From positions 1 to 64,000 of the forward strand of contig NZ_BILW01000029.1 in the NCBI RefSeq assembly GCF_004000765.1: a DNA stretch of 64,000 nucleotides, written 5' to 3'. This DNA is from Paenibacillus chondroitinus NBRC 15376. Lineage in GTDB: Bacteria; Bacillota; Bacilli; Paenibacillales; NBRC-103111. The position numbers and the translations under genes are program-made. The notes beneath the pieces are model-generated. The model had not been told where the DNA came from. It ran no database searches and was given only the letters and a program-made list of their open reading frames with translations. The first letter of the stretch is position 1. Every line of letters begins with the position of its first letter. Shown piece by piece: positions 33,225 through 42,212 of the stretch.

Positions 33225-34169
33225 TTAGTAGTTCACCCATCTACGTTGTCCGAGCCATTGTACAAGTGTAATCAGAAGCACAAGGAACAGAAGTACAATT
33301 GCCATAGCGGAGGCGTAACCGGATTGCAGGTTAACAAAGGCTGTTTCGTATAGACGATAAACGACTACAGTCGTGGAGTTCGCAGGTCCGCCGCCTGTGA
33401 GGACGGAAATAACATCAAACGCTTTAAAGGTACCGATAATCCCCGTTACTAGCAGGAAGAAGGTTGTTGGCGATAAAAGAGGCACCGTGATGCTCATAAG
33501 CTGTCTGAACTTGGAAGCACCATCGATATCCGCTGCCTCATAAAGATCTTTGGGAATGGACTGCAAGCCAGCCATGAAAATAATCATGTTATATCCGATA
33601 GAGATCCAAATCATAAGTCCCATTACGCAATACAAGGCAACATCCGGGTCAGCCAACCATTTTGGCGGATTCGCAACGCCCAGATCCATCAAAATTTGGT
33701 TAAGTGGACCGTACGTCGGGTGAAATAACACCTGAAACACGATCGCTACCGCAACTACGCTAGAAATATAAGGGATAAAATAAATAACTTTGAAGAAATC
33801 CTTCAAATAGATTTTTTTATCGATAACGACCGCTAGAAGCAGCGAAATGATGAGTGTTAAAGGAACGACAATCATTAATATCATGTTGTTTTTCAGGGAT
33901 AAGAGGAAGACGGAATCGTGCACAAGCTTGATAAAGTTATCTAAGCCGAGAAATTTCACTTTGGAAAAACCGGCAACAAAGTTCCAATCCGTGAAGCTGA
34001 GGAAGAAGGACGCAATAATTGGAAATAAAGTAAAAACAAATAGTCCGAGCACCATCGGTGCAACGAAGGCATATCCGATCAGGTCCTCACGTATTTGTGC
34101 AATCGAACTTCTCCGTTTCACTTTCGCATTGGAAAGGGTGCTCGAATGTGTATGTGTATTGTTGGCCAT
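33225..34169 (-). CDS. Sugar ABC transporter permease (CUT1, LplB/YesP type)
   Basis: About 314 aa. The N-terminal cytoplasmic tail is followed by six helices and the EAA loop LYEAADIDGASKFRQLMSI. The ATG at 34169 with GGGGTGA eight bases upstream is preferred over the in-frame GTG at 34181. First gene of the permease-permease-binding protein-kinase-regulator cluster. An 18-bp palindrome upstream (34242-34259) may be its operator. Confidence 0.92.
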   Translation of the reverse strand: MANNTHTHSSTLSNAKVKRRSSIAQIREDLIGYAFVAPMVLGLFVFTLFPIIASFFLSFTDWNFVAGFSKVKFLGLDNFIKLVHDSVFLLSLKNNMILMIVVPLTLIISLLLAVVIDKKIYLKDFFKVIYFIPYISSVVAVAIVFQVLFHPTYGPLNQILMDLGVANPPKWLADPDVALYCVMGLMIWISIGYNMIIFMAGLQSIPKDLYEAADIDGASKFRQLMSITVPLLSPTTFFLLVTGIIGTFKAFDVISVLTGGGPANSTTVVVYRLYETAFVNLQSGYASAMAIVLLFLVLLITLVQWLGQRRWVNY

Positions 34170-34241
34170 ATGATTATTCACCCCATGTGTTGTGTTTCCT
34201 ATAGTCTACCCTGTGAAGGACAGGTCGGGTAAGTCAAATAA

Positions 34242-34259
34242 TTTACTCGTTTGAGTAAA
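34242..34259. promoter_or_regulatory. 18-bp palindrome upstream of the sugar ABC operon
   Basis: TTTACTCGTTTGAGTAAA, 7-bp perfect arms, about 75 bp before the first permease start; a second inverted repeat CCTGT-N5-ACAGG lies at 34210-34224. Candidate YesN or repressor sites. Confidence 0.5.
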
Positions 34260-34301
34260 ATTTTAACCTTCCATGAACACTGGGGCTCCCTCTGATGGAC
34301 G

Positions 34302-34336
34302 AAAAAAACCGATAAGCCGTGATGATGGCCTACCGG
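34302..34336 (-). terminator. Terminator after dbpA
   Basis: On the - strand CCGGTAGGCC pairs with GGCTTATCGG (two G-U pairs) followed by TTTTTTT. Confidence 0.7.
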
Positions 34337-34347
34337 ATATTCTCTCC

Positions 34348-35793
34348 TTACTTATTTGCTTCATGTACTTTCAGAAGCTTCCCCTTGATCGTTGTGTTCT
34401 TCATGACTCTAAGCACCATCGGCCCTTTGCCGTTCAGTATATCCACATACGAAACGTTGTCTTGAATCGTAATGATGCCGATATCCGCCGCGCTTACGCC
34501 TTCAATTTTGGCTAACGTTCCCACGAAGTCCACCGCTCTGATCTTTTTCTTTTTCCCACCGTTAAAATAGAGCTTCATGATCCCTTTGTTCAATTGGTCG
34601 CTTCTATCTCTCTTGATAACCGGCGTCGCTTGCATTTTTCGCTCAAAGGTCGGTAAACCCTCGGCAACTTCGTCCTCCGTGGGAGCTTCTCTGCGCGGGA
34701 TCTCGAATCCAAGATATTCTTCGATCTCAGGGATAAATTTCATCTCATTCGGAGTAACGAAAGTGATGGCTTTGCCCGTCTTGCCTGCTCGTCCGGTTCT
34801 TCCGATCCGATGGACATAATTTTCCTTCTCCATCGGCAGGTCATAGTTAATGACGTGAGTAATATCCTCCACATCAATCCCCCGCGCCGCGACATCCGTT
34901 GCCACCAGGAAACGGAACTCGCCTCTTTTGAATGCGTTCATAACCAGGAAGCGATCATCCTGCACCATGCCTCCATGAATTTTGTCGCACGGATATTCAA
35001 GAAGATCCAGCTCCCGGAAGACATCATCCACATGTTCTTGCGTCCTGCAGAAAATAATGCAATTCTCCGGATTCTCCGTCACGAAGACATCCTTAAGCAC
35101 ATTAAATTTCTCTGTTTCTTTCACAGTAATCAGCGCGTGTTCAATCTGAACCTTCGCCGCCTCCGGCGTTTGAATTTCAATATCGATCGGTTCCTTCATA
35201 TATTGATGACATAATTGCTCCACGTCCTGCGGGAGTGTCGCTGAGAATAGCATCGTCATGCGGTCCGTCGGTACCTCATCAATGATCGCTCCCACCTGCT
35301 CGATGAAGCCCATCCGCAGCATCTCATCCGCTTCATCGATGACGAGCATCTTGACCTTCTCCAAATCCAGTGTGCCCTTCTGAATATGATCCAGCACACG
35401 TCCCGGTGTGCCTACCACGACATGGCACTTCTGGTGAAGCTCCAGCTTCTGTTTGGCAAAGGGCTGTTTGCCATATAGCGCTACCGCTTTAATCCGCTTG
35501 AACCGCCCGATGTTCGTGATATCCTGCTTCACCTGGTCCGCGAGTTCTCTCGTCGGTGTCAGAATCAGCGCCTGCGGCCGATTCTCTTCCCATTCTACGA
35601 GCTCACAAATCGGGATCCCGAAAGCCGCCGTCTTCCCGCTTCCCGTACGCGACTTCACCGTGAGATCCTTCTCCTGAAGCGCGATGGGAATCACTTCGTG
35701 CTGTACGTCTGTCGGCTGCTCATACCCCAAGCTCTGCAGCGCCCGGACGATATCCTCACTCAATTGATAATCTGTAAAACTTCTTAATGCCAC
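34348..35793 (-). CDS. dbpA: ATP-dependent RNA helicase DbpA (YxiN type)
   Basis: 481 aa. DEAD-box core: Q motif, SRTGSGKTAAFGIP (Walker A), VIDEADEM, SATLP, and HRIGRTGRAG in the second RecA domain. The C-terminal DbpA RNA-binding RRM (about 405-481, KLYFNGGKKKKIRAVDFVG) targets 23S rRNA helix 92 during large-subunit maturation. Start is taken as GTG at 35793, seven bases after AAGGGGAG and giving the normal YxiN length; an in-frame ATG at 35826 overlaps no good binding site. Confidence 0.95.
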   Translation of the reverse strand: MALRSFTDYQLSEDIVRALQSLGYEQPTDVQHEVIPIALQEKDLTVKSRTGSGKTAAFGIPICELVEWEENRPQALILTPTRELADQVKQDITNIGRFKRIKAVALYGKQPFAKQKLELHQKCHVVVGTPGRVLDHIQKGTLDLEKVKMLVIDEADEMLRMGFIEQVGAIIDEVPTDRMTMLFSATLPQDVEQLCHQYMKEPIDIEIQTPEAAKVQIEHALITVKETEKFNVLKDVFVTENPENCIIFCRTQEHVDDVFRELDLLEYPCDKIHGGMVQDDRFLVMNAFKRGEFRFLVATDVAARGIDVEDITHVINYDLPMEKENYVHRIGRTGRAGKTGKAITFVTPNEMKFIPEIEEYLGFEIPRREAPTEDEVAEGLPTFERKMQATPVIKRDRSDQLNKGIMKLYFNGGKKKKIRAVDFVGTLAKIEGVSAADIGIITIQDNVSYVDILNGKGPMVLRVMKNTTIKGKLLKVHEANK

Positions 35794-35919
35794 TAAATAA
35801 CTCCCCTTTAGTTCACTTTCCTCCAACTATCTCATAAACCTGCCAAAAAAACCATCGGGAGCGGCAACGGATGCCATCACGGATGGATTTTAACCAACCC
35901 TACGTCAACTCCGGATAAA

Positions 35920-35945
35920 CAAAAAGAAGCCGCAGCGGCAGCTTC
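35920..35945 (-). terminator. Terminator after the serine hydrolase gene
   Basis: GAAGC-GCCG / CGGC-GCTTC hairpin with TTTTTG on the - strand. Confidence 0.75.
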
Positions 35946-35961
35946 ATCCTTGTTCCCTGTT

Positions 35962-37113
35962 CTATTCAGTTACTTCTTTAAAAGCTTGCACGGCTTGCTC
36001 CAGCTTGCCAAAATTCTCCTGATTATCTGGGAGAGCTTTCTCGGAACGAATGGCTTGCAACACATGAAGAAGCAGATATTCGGGCATATTCGGATCAGGG
36101 GAGTTAGCGGTTAATGCCACGATCAGCTGCAGCTCAGGGACAACAAAAATGCGTCTTCCGCTTGAACCTGAGGCATAGAACATGTCATATTGCTTTTTAC
36201 TTCCTTTGACGATTCCTTTGGGCAGCGTCTTGGACCACCATAACAGTCCGTAGCCCCCTTGCGTACCATTGCTGTAATTCAACGTTACCCGCTTTTGCAG
36301 TGAATCGCGAATCCAGTTTGGTGGGATAATCGTTTGATCTTCCCATTCGCCTTGTTTCAAATACAAGTAGCCAAACTTAGCCATATCTCTCAGCGTTAAA
36401 GCCATTGCCCACGCGCCAATGGAGCGATCTTTTCCATCCGAATTCCAGCTCACGTTCGTAATGCCAAGCGGATCGAATAAACGGGACTTGGCGTAATCGA
36501 ACAACGATTGCCCCGTCACTTTGTGCATTATAGCCGACAACAAATGCGCATCACCATTACTATAATTAAACAGGGTACCTGGCTCTGCATATCCAGGGCG
36601 ATCCAGAATGTACTGCACCCAATCAGCAGAATACATCATCTCGGTTGAGGAGATTTCATTCGTATTATCCCAATTCAGGCCGGACGTCATGCTCAGCAAA
36701 TGTCTGATTGTCATTTTGGATTTCAAAGGATCATTGGCGAGTTCAGGGAAAAAATCGCGAACCTTTTGATCCAAACTGATCAGTTTCCGTTCAGCTAAAG
36801 CAATACCAACCAGTGCTGATGTTACACTTTTCGTGACGGACTTCACATCTTGAGGTATATCCTCTTGTGTACAACTATTATAAGCTTCTGCAACTAAATG
36901 GCCGTTTCGAACGACTGCGAGGCTGCATACCTGTTGAGTGCTGAACATTTCAACTGTCTTAGCTAGCGTACCCGAGAACATCCCTTGCGCTTCCGGCGTG
37001 CTCGTTCTCCAGCCTGTAGTTGGCCAATACGCGGTAGATTCTTTGTCATTCGATTGGAATGGCGATATGGTATTGTTACCCGAATGTAACGTTTTTTCTT
37101 GGGTTCCGGACAT
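35962..37113 (-). CDS. Serine hydrolase, class C beta-lactamase fold
   Basis: 383 aa. Nucleophile motif SVTK (in DVKSVTKSVTSALVG), the tyrosine motif YSN (FNYSNGDAHLL), and a Gly-rich third motif near ASGSSGRR place it in the beta-lactamase/D-aminopeptidase/esterase superfamily. No signal peptide is visible, so it acts in the cytoplasm. The true reaction could be esterase, peptidase or other. GGAAGGA precedes the ATG. Confidence 0.88.
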   Translation of the reverse strand: MSGTQEKTLHSGNNTISPFQSNDKESTAYWPTTGWRTSTPEAQGMFSGTLAKTVEMFSTQQVCSLAVVRNGHLVAEAYNSCTQEDIPQDVKSVTKSVTSALVGIALAERKLISLDQKVRDFFPELANDPLKSKMTIRHLLSMTSGLNWDNTNEISSTEMMYSADWVQYILDRPGYAEPGTLFNYSNGDAHLLSAIMHKVTGQSLFDYAKSRLFDPLGITNVSWNSDGKDRSIGAWAMALTLRDMAKFGYLYLKQGEWEDQTIIPPNWIRDSLQKRVTLNYSNGTQGGYGLLWWSKTLPKGIVKGSKKQYDMFYASGSSGRRIFVVPELQLIVALTANSPDPNMPEYLLLHVLQAIRSEKALPDNQENFGKLEQAVQAFKEVTE

Positions 37114-37313
37114 CTCTATCTATCCTTCCAGTATGGTATTAACCCTCTCTCTTTCTATATAGGTTACTACTCAATTATGAAGCAAATATGACGTAAACCT
37201 TAATAAAACATTAATAAAAGCTGAAAATTGGATGAAAAAGTAAAGGAATATCCCTCTTATGTTACAATATTCGTAACCATTTCCCTGTCACAGGTTTCAT
37301 ATTGGAGGTTAAC

Positions 37314-37904
37314 ATGCGTAAACTCATTTTTTTCATAGGTCCTGCCGGAGCTGGCAAAACAACGCTAGCCAAAGCATATGCCAGTAAACGCGGAGGCGCC
37401 TTTCTAGACATGGACACATTGCTTCGGCCGGCTGCCGTAGCGCTGATGACACTAGCCGAGAAAGATCCCGAAGATCGGGACTCCCCTTTTTATAAACAGC
37501 ATTGCCGAGATCTCGGATATCGCATCACGATGAACGCCGCGCTGGAGAATCTGACCTTAGGCTTGGATGCCATCGTCATCGGGCCTTTTACCCGTGAAAT
37601 CAACGATCCGTTGTGGCTGAACCAAGAACTATCTACGATTAACGCCAGCACGGATGATGTCATGGTTAAGGCCGTGTATGTCTACCTTCCATCTGAGGAA
37701 GCCTATCACTCGCGCATTAGCGGCAGAGGTTCGGCATTAGACGTTTGGAAATTGGATAACTGGGAACAATTCAGCCCCTCCCTAACTCGTAGTGAGATTC
37801 GATGGCCGGTTGATCCAGCCTCCATTCTCTATCTCGACAATTCTGGACCGTTTACTTCTGAGAAGTTGGAAATGCTCGAAAAGTTCATTGACAGAGTGAA
37901 TTGA
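37314..37904 (+). CDS. P-loop ATP-binding protein (kinase-like)
   Basis: 196 aa with a Walker A motif GPAGAGKTT (K15), a hydrophobic beta strand before it, and the layout of small nucleotide or metabolite kinases (AAA_33-like). No substrate-specific motif was recognised. The ATG at 37314 follows TTGGAGG by five bases; the TTG at 37302 is part of that site. The downstream LacI promoter overlaps its stop codon. Confidence 0.8.
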   Translation: MRKLIFFIGPAGAGKTTLAKAYASKRGGAFLDMDTLLRPAAVALMTLAEKDPEDRDSPFYKQHCRDLGYRITMNAALENLTLGLDAIVIGPFTREINDPLWLNQELSTINASTDDVMVKAVYVYLPSEEAYHSRISGRGSALDVWKLDNWEQFSPSLTRSEIRWPVDPASILYLDNSGPFTSEKLEMLEKFIDRVN

Positions 37905-37972
37905 CATATTATTTTTGTAAAGTTAATATAATGACTTTTTTAACTTTACAATGATGCTGATAAAGCTTTACA
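37900..37972 (+). promoter_or_regulatory. lacI-type gene promoter with inverted-repeat operator
   Basis: TTGACA (37900-37905), 17 bp, TAATAT (37923-37928). TTGTAAAGTTA (37914-37924) and its exact reverse complement TAACTTTACAA (37940-37950) straddle the -10 and start site, with a third half-site GCTTTACAA at 37964-37972. The arrangement suggests autorepression. Confidence 0.7.
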
Positions 37973-38015
37973 ATTTATACATCATTCACTTTTGCTTAAA
38001 GGAGTATTGAGCTAA

Positions 38016-39038
38016 ATGAACGCCAAAACCTCCATGCAAGACATTGCCAATCTGCTGGGCATTTCCAAAAATGCTGTTTCCTTAGCCCTTAATCACAAAC
38101 CCGGCGTCAGCGAAGAGCTGCGTTCCCGTGTGTTTGAAGCCGCTCAGCAGCTTAAGTACCGGACGGAATCCAAGACGAGGAAGAAGCAGAATCACCTGCT
38201 TGTCTTATTTCCTGAATCTGTTCAGAACGATAAAAATTTCTATTACGAAGTGTTCTGGTCCATTGAAAAAAGAGCCAAAGAAAACGGCTATACCCCCATC
38301 ATTAGCGGGGTAACGAAAGATATGGAGCGTCTGTTGATCCTCCCCGATCTGTATCATGAGATTGCGTTTTCCGGCATCCTGATCATTGGCGTCTTTACCC
38401 CTACATATGTCGCTAAAATCAAGGAATTGGAGACTCCGCTTGTTACCGTGGACCATTGCTACGACGGACTACAGCTGGATTCCGTTGTGACAGCAAATGC
38501 GGAGGGCGCCTGCAGCATCGTTAGCCACCTGATCCGCAAAGGACACCGGCAAATCGGTTTCATTGGGGCGGGAAGTATGTCCAAAAGCTTCCGTGAGCGC
38601 TGGTTCGGATTCACCAATGCTATGTCCGATGCAGGATTAGCGATCGATAGGAGCTTTTGTCTCATCGGACCTAATGAAGCCGCAGCTCCAGATGATGAAT
38701 TACCTTCGTTCCTCGAAGCAATGAGTGGCCAATCGGCTTGGCCAACCGCTTGGTTTTGCGCGAACGACCGTCTCGCCATTTCGCTGATTCAGCATTTGAC
38801 TGCCAAAGGCTTTCACGTGCCGGACGCGATGTCCGTTGTCGGCTTTGGCGATATTGAAGCCGCGCAGATGGTACGCCCCCGCCTTACAACCATTCATGTG
38901 CAGCGGGAACAGCTTGCCTTTGAGGCCGTTGACTTGCTGCTCCGCAGGATCGCAAAAGGCGGCGTTCCGTCCAAGATTTCCATCTACGGCGAGTTGATTG
39001 AGCGGGACTCTTGTGTCACTGTGAGAGTAGGAGTTTAG
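38016..39038 (+). CDS. LacI-family transcriptional regulator
   Basis: 340 aa. N-terminal LacI helix-turn-helix and hinge (MQDIANLLGISKNAVSLAL, KPGVSEELRSRV) and a periplasmic-binding-like sensor domain (about 60-340) with GFGDIEAAQMVRPRLTTI near the end. It binds a sugar-like effector. AAGGAG lies 11 nt upstream of the ATG. No sugar operon follows, so self-regulation through the inverted repeat and distant targets are likely. Confidence 0.93.
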   Translation: MNAKTSMQDIANLLGISKNAVSLALNHKPGVSEELRSRVFEAAQQLKYRTESKTRKKQNHLLVLFPESVQNDKNFYYEVFWSIEKRAKENGYTPIISGVTKDMERLLILPDLYHEIAFSGILIIGVFTPTYVAKIKELETPLVTVDHCYDGLQLDSVVTANAEGACSIVSHLIRKGHRQIGFIGAGSMSKSFRERWFGFTNAMSDAGLAIDRSFCLIGPNEAAAPDDELPSFLEAMSGQSAWPTAWFCANDRLAISLIQHLTAKGFHVPDAMSVVGFGDIEAAQMVRPRLTTIHVQREQLAFEAVDLLLRRIAKGGVPSKISIYGELIERDSCVTVRVGV

Positions 39039-39084
39039 AAATTTGCTGGCCTGAGTTGGAGTACCGTATATTCGCTGAAGATGC

Positions 39085-39142
39085 TATAGTATGTAATGAC
39101 GAAGAACGTCCTTGAGCCGCCTGGCTCCGGGGCGTTTTTTTT
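39085..39142 (+). ncRNA. Short promoter-terminator module, possible small RNA (copy 2)
   Basis: GCTATAGT, TAATGACGAAGAACGTCC, stem GAGCC/GGCTC, closing GGGGCGTTTTTTTT. Same skeleton as 22683-22749 with a changed inner stem. It can equally be the terminator of the lacI-type gene. Confidence 0.35.
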
Positions 39143-39173
39143 ATTTTTAGGGAAGTAGAAGGAGGCTGTTAGT

Positions 39174-39842
39174 ATGTTCGAATTTGAACAAGCGCATCAG
39201 AAATTCTTGGATGACCATCTTACACAACGGATCGGCGAGCGAAAAGGACGTCTACTTAGAGGGCACAAATACGCAGAGAAGCTGCTGCTCCTAAACGTAT
39301 GGTGGCCCTTATTCGGCAACTTCGACGACCTGCATCCGGAATACGAAGTTTACGACTGGAATCGTAAGTCACAGTTCCTTGACTTTGCTTTTCTCCCGCC
39401 GCACGGGCGCTTTGGGATTGAGTGCGACGGTTTTCAAACTCACGTTAAAGACATGGACCGCGAGGGATTCAGCTATTCGCTTAATCGGGATACTTTCTTG
39501 ACCGGCATGGGGTGGAAAATGATCCATTTTTCTTTCGATGATGTCAAGGATCGCCCGGAAGTTTGCCGAATGCTGCTCCAGTTGGTGGTGGGTCCTCATC
39601 TGCTTCGTAGTGCCCCGCCCCCTTCTCTTTCTCCGGATGAAAAAGAGGTCATTCAGCTTGCTATTCGTTTAGGCAGACCTATCCGACCTAAGGATCTCAT
39701 CACACAGTGTGGGCTCAACTTCCGTACTGCGCGCAAGCGGCTCCAGAGCCTGGCTGCCAAGGACATACTCCGCCCAATCGGGGGCGGAACTGTCGTTCGG
39801 CAGTACGAGCTGCAGCCGGATGCCTGGCGTTACTTGCTTTAG
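39174..39842 (+). CDS. DUF559/Vsr-like endonuclease-fold protein with C-terminal winged helix
   Basis: 222 aa. The central region resembles PD-(D/E)XK nucleases of the Vsr/DUF559 kind: D70 in QFLDFAF, E83/D85 in FGIECDGFQTH, and the later NRDTFLTGMGWKMIHFSFDDV segment. Residues about 145-222 look like a winged helix (FRTARKRLQSLAAKDILR). AGAAGGAGG precedes the ATG. Function is unknown; it is not accompanied by a methyltransferase. It is directly followed by the largest palindrome array in the window. Confidence 0.75.
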   Translation: MFEFEQAHQKFLDDHLTQRIGERKGRLLRGHKYAEKLLLLNVWWPLFGNFDDLHPEYEVYDWNRKSQFLDFAFLPPHGRFGIECDGFQTHVKDMDREGFSYSLNRDTFLTGMGWKMIHFSFDDVKDRPEVCRMLLQLVVGPHLLRSAPPPSLSPDEKEVIQLAIRLGRPIRPKDLITQCGLNFRTARKRLQSLAAKDILRPIGGGTVVRQYELQPDAWRYLL

Positions 39843-39907
39843 GGAATTTTCCGCAAAGCCTCCAGTGCATGCACTCCGGCCTGCTTTCGCTGCCGCAGCT
39901 GCCTACG

Positions 39908-40087
39908 TTGCACTTAGTGCAACCATTTCAGGCAAACCTGCTGCCGCGGCTAGCTTCGTTGCACTTTGTGCAACGATTTTCCCCAAAATGCCACTTTTCC
40001 GCGCATTTCCAGCTTCTTCATTGCACTTCGTACAATGAAAACCTGCTCTTTCCACAAAATGCTCACTCTATACTGCACATTGTGCAG
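39908..40087. repeat. Four-palindrome element, TTGCAC variant, copy 1
   Basis: 15-mers at 39908 (TTGCACTTAGTGCAA), 39959, 40021 (TTGCACTTCGTACAA) and 40073 (CTGCACATTGTGCAG); steps 51/62/52. A further GAGCTGC-N5-GCAGCTC hairpin follows at 40093. Open frames across the region are repeat artefacts. Confidence 0.9.
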
Positions 40088-40225
40088 TATAGAGCTGCAT
40101 TGCGCAGCTCGACAGTTGAGGAGAAACTTCATCTTGCACTCACTACTTCTCATTTCTCCCAACGCCAGCTGTTTCGAGTATTACAGCCTACGTTGACGCT
40201 GCATTTGCTGCCGCGGCTGTCTATG

Positions 40226-40406
40226 TTGCACTTTGTGCAGGCATTTCACGCTATATTCGCTGCCACGACTAGCTTCGTTGCACTTAGTGCAATCATTTCC
40301 CCAAAAATGCCACGTTTCCGCACATTTCCAGCCTCTTCATTGCACTTCGTACAACGAAACCCAGCTCTTTCCGCAAAACGCTCACTCTATACTGCACATA
40401 GTGCAA
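40226..40406. repeat. Four-palindrome element, TTGCAC variant, copy 2
   Basis: 15-mers at 40226, 40278, 40340 and 40392; steps 52/62/52. It is followed by the same GCTGC-attgc-GCAGC hairpin and a shared tail of about 100 bp (CAGTTGAGGAGAAGCTTCAT region) as copies 1 and 3. Confidence 0.9.
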
Positions 40407-40544
40407 TATAGGGCTGCATTGCGCAGCTCAACAGTTGAGGAGAAGCTTCATCTTGCACTCACTACTTCTCGCTTCTTTCAACGCCAGCTGCTTCGCTTAA
40501 TATAGCGTACATTGATGCTGCATTCGCTGCCGCGGCTGTCTATG

Positions 40545-40830
40545 TTGCACTTAGTGCATTCATTTCACGCTATATTCGCTGCCGCGGCTAGCTTCGTTGC
40601 ACTTAGTGCAATCATTTCACGCTACATTCGCTGCCACGACGAGCTTCGTTGCACTTAGTGCAATCATTTCACGCTATATTCGCTGCCACGACTAGCTTCG
40701 TTGCACTTAGTGCAACCATCCCCCCCCAAAATGCCACTTTTCCGCACATTTCCAGCTTCTTCATTGCACTTCGTACAATGAAACCCAGCTCTTTCCACAA
40801 AATGCTCACTCTATACTGCACATTGTGCAA
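40545..40830. repeat. Expanded palindrome element, TTGCAC variant, copy 3
   Basis: 15-mers at 40545, 40597, 40649 and 40701 (exactly 52 bp apart), then 40764 (step 63) and 40816 (step 52). The last four reproduce 52/63/52. The first two are extra tandem 52-bp units, evidence of recent expansion. Confidence 0.9.
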
Positions 40831-41104
40831 TATAGGGCCGCATTGCGCAGCTCGACAGTTGAGGAGAAGCTTCATCTTGCACTCACTACTTCTCGCTTCT
40901 CCCAACGCCAGTTGCTTCGCTTTACTGTACATTGTGCAACAAAGCTGCATTGCGTAGCTCAGCAACCCGCTCTTCGCTTCCCGCTCCCCTCTTTCCTCGC
41001 CACGCTGTTCATAACGAACATCCCGAAATAATTTCATGTCATATTGTTAAATTAACCTACAAGTTATACAATAAACAAAAACATTAAAGATTGAGGTTCC
41101 TTTT

Positions 41105-42013
41105 ATGCAAATTGAAGTTTCCACCAAAAATATGGCTTTTCTCGAATGCTTCTCCTCCGAAACGCGCGTGAAAATGATCGAGCTGCTCGGGCAGGAGCCT
41201 CTCAACATCAAACAACTCTCTCAGAAACTTGATATTTCTTCCGCGATTGTAACCAAACACATTCAGAAGCTCGAGCTAGCCGGCATCATCACCTCCGAGA
41301 ACACAACCGGTGTTCGCGGCACGCAGAAAATATGCCACTTGAAGATCGATCAAGCCGTCCTGCAGTTCAAACCGAAGAAGCCGGTCGACCTTCCGACGAA
41401 TACACTTGCCATACCAGTCGGCCAATACACCTCCTTCGAGGTCAAGCCAACCTGCGGGCTTGCGTCACCGACCCAGCTGATCGGCGTGTTGGATGATCCG
41501 CGTTATTTTGCCGATCCAGGTCATGTCCATGCGGGGATTCTATGGTTTGCCAGCGGCTATGTGGAGTACCGTATCCCCAACTTCCTTCACAGCAATCAGA
41601 AGCTGCGCACATTGGAAATTTCCTTTGAAATTTGTTCCGAAGCTCCGGGATTCAACGAGAACTGGCCTTCCGATATCTCGTTCTACATCAACGATGTTCC
41701 CCTCGGCATCTGGACGAGCCCCGGTGATTTCGGCTCCCAACGCGGCGTCTTGACACCGGATTGGTGGAGCAGCAGCAATACGCAGCACGGCCTGCTCAAA
41801 GTCATTACGGTCAGCCCCACTGGCTCCTACCTGGACGGCACCAAAATATCCGATACCGCGATACAAGATCTATCCGTCGCCTTCGGCAAGGATATTCAGT
41901 TCCGCATCGCATCCTTGGAGAGCTCACCCAACTGCGGAGGCATCACCTTATTCGGCAAAAGCTTCGGCAACTACGCACAGGACATCATCGTCACCATGCA
42001 TGAGGATAAATAA
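41105..42013 (+). CDS. ArsR-type HTH transcriptional regulator with C-terminal sensor domain
   Basis: 302 aa. An N-terminal winged HTH (ETRVKMIELLGQEPLNIKQLSQKLDISSAIVTKHIQKLELAG, about 18-60) is joined to a C-terminal region of about 200 residues that looks beta-rich (KLRTLEISFEICSEAPGF, DIQFRIASLESSPNCGG). This is longer than a plain ArsR protein and suggests ligand binding. Similar proteins in Paenibacillus are often near sugar-utilisation genes. GAGG precedes the ATG. Targets unknown. Confidence 0.82.
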   Translation: MQIEVSTKNMAFLECFSSETRVKMIELLGQEPLNIKQLSQKLDISSAIVTKHIQKLELAGIITSENTTGVRGTQKICHLKIDQAVLQFKPKKPVDLPTNTLAIPVGQYTSFEVKPTCGLASPTQLIGVLDDPRYFADPGHVHAGILWFASGYVEYRIPNFLHSNQKLRTLEISFEICSEAPGFNENWPSDISFYINDVPLGIWTSPGDFGSQRGVLTPDWWSSSNTQHGLLKVITVSPTGSYLDGTKISDTAIQDLSVAFGKDIQFRIASLESSPNCGGITLFGKSFGNYAQDIIVTMHEDK

Positions 42014-42212
42014 AAGCTGCGATCTACTACTACTAAAACACCTTTACAATAGATGTATTGTCAAGCAAAGCATCTAAACAAATCACCAAATAGCTGATTT
42101 TAAAACACAATAAGTACTTATTGACACCAAACTTGACAAGTTATGAAATCATGCACTTTTTAGCGAAAAACTGCTGGTTTTGAAGGGTAAAAAGAGGGAG
42201 GAACCCGCCACT

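Noticed and set aside
39707..41037. Several open frames of 70-234 codons on both strands
   Set aside because: They run through palindromic repeats, have repetitive translations (CTLCN, LHFVQ) and lack ribosome binding sites; an artefact of the repeats.
42014..42212. Promoter-like TTGACA sequences in the gap after the ArsR-type gene
   Set aside because: No + strand gene follows and no clear -10 at correct spacing; probably chance in AT-rich DNA.
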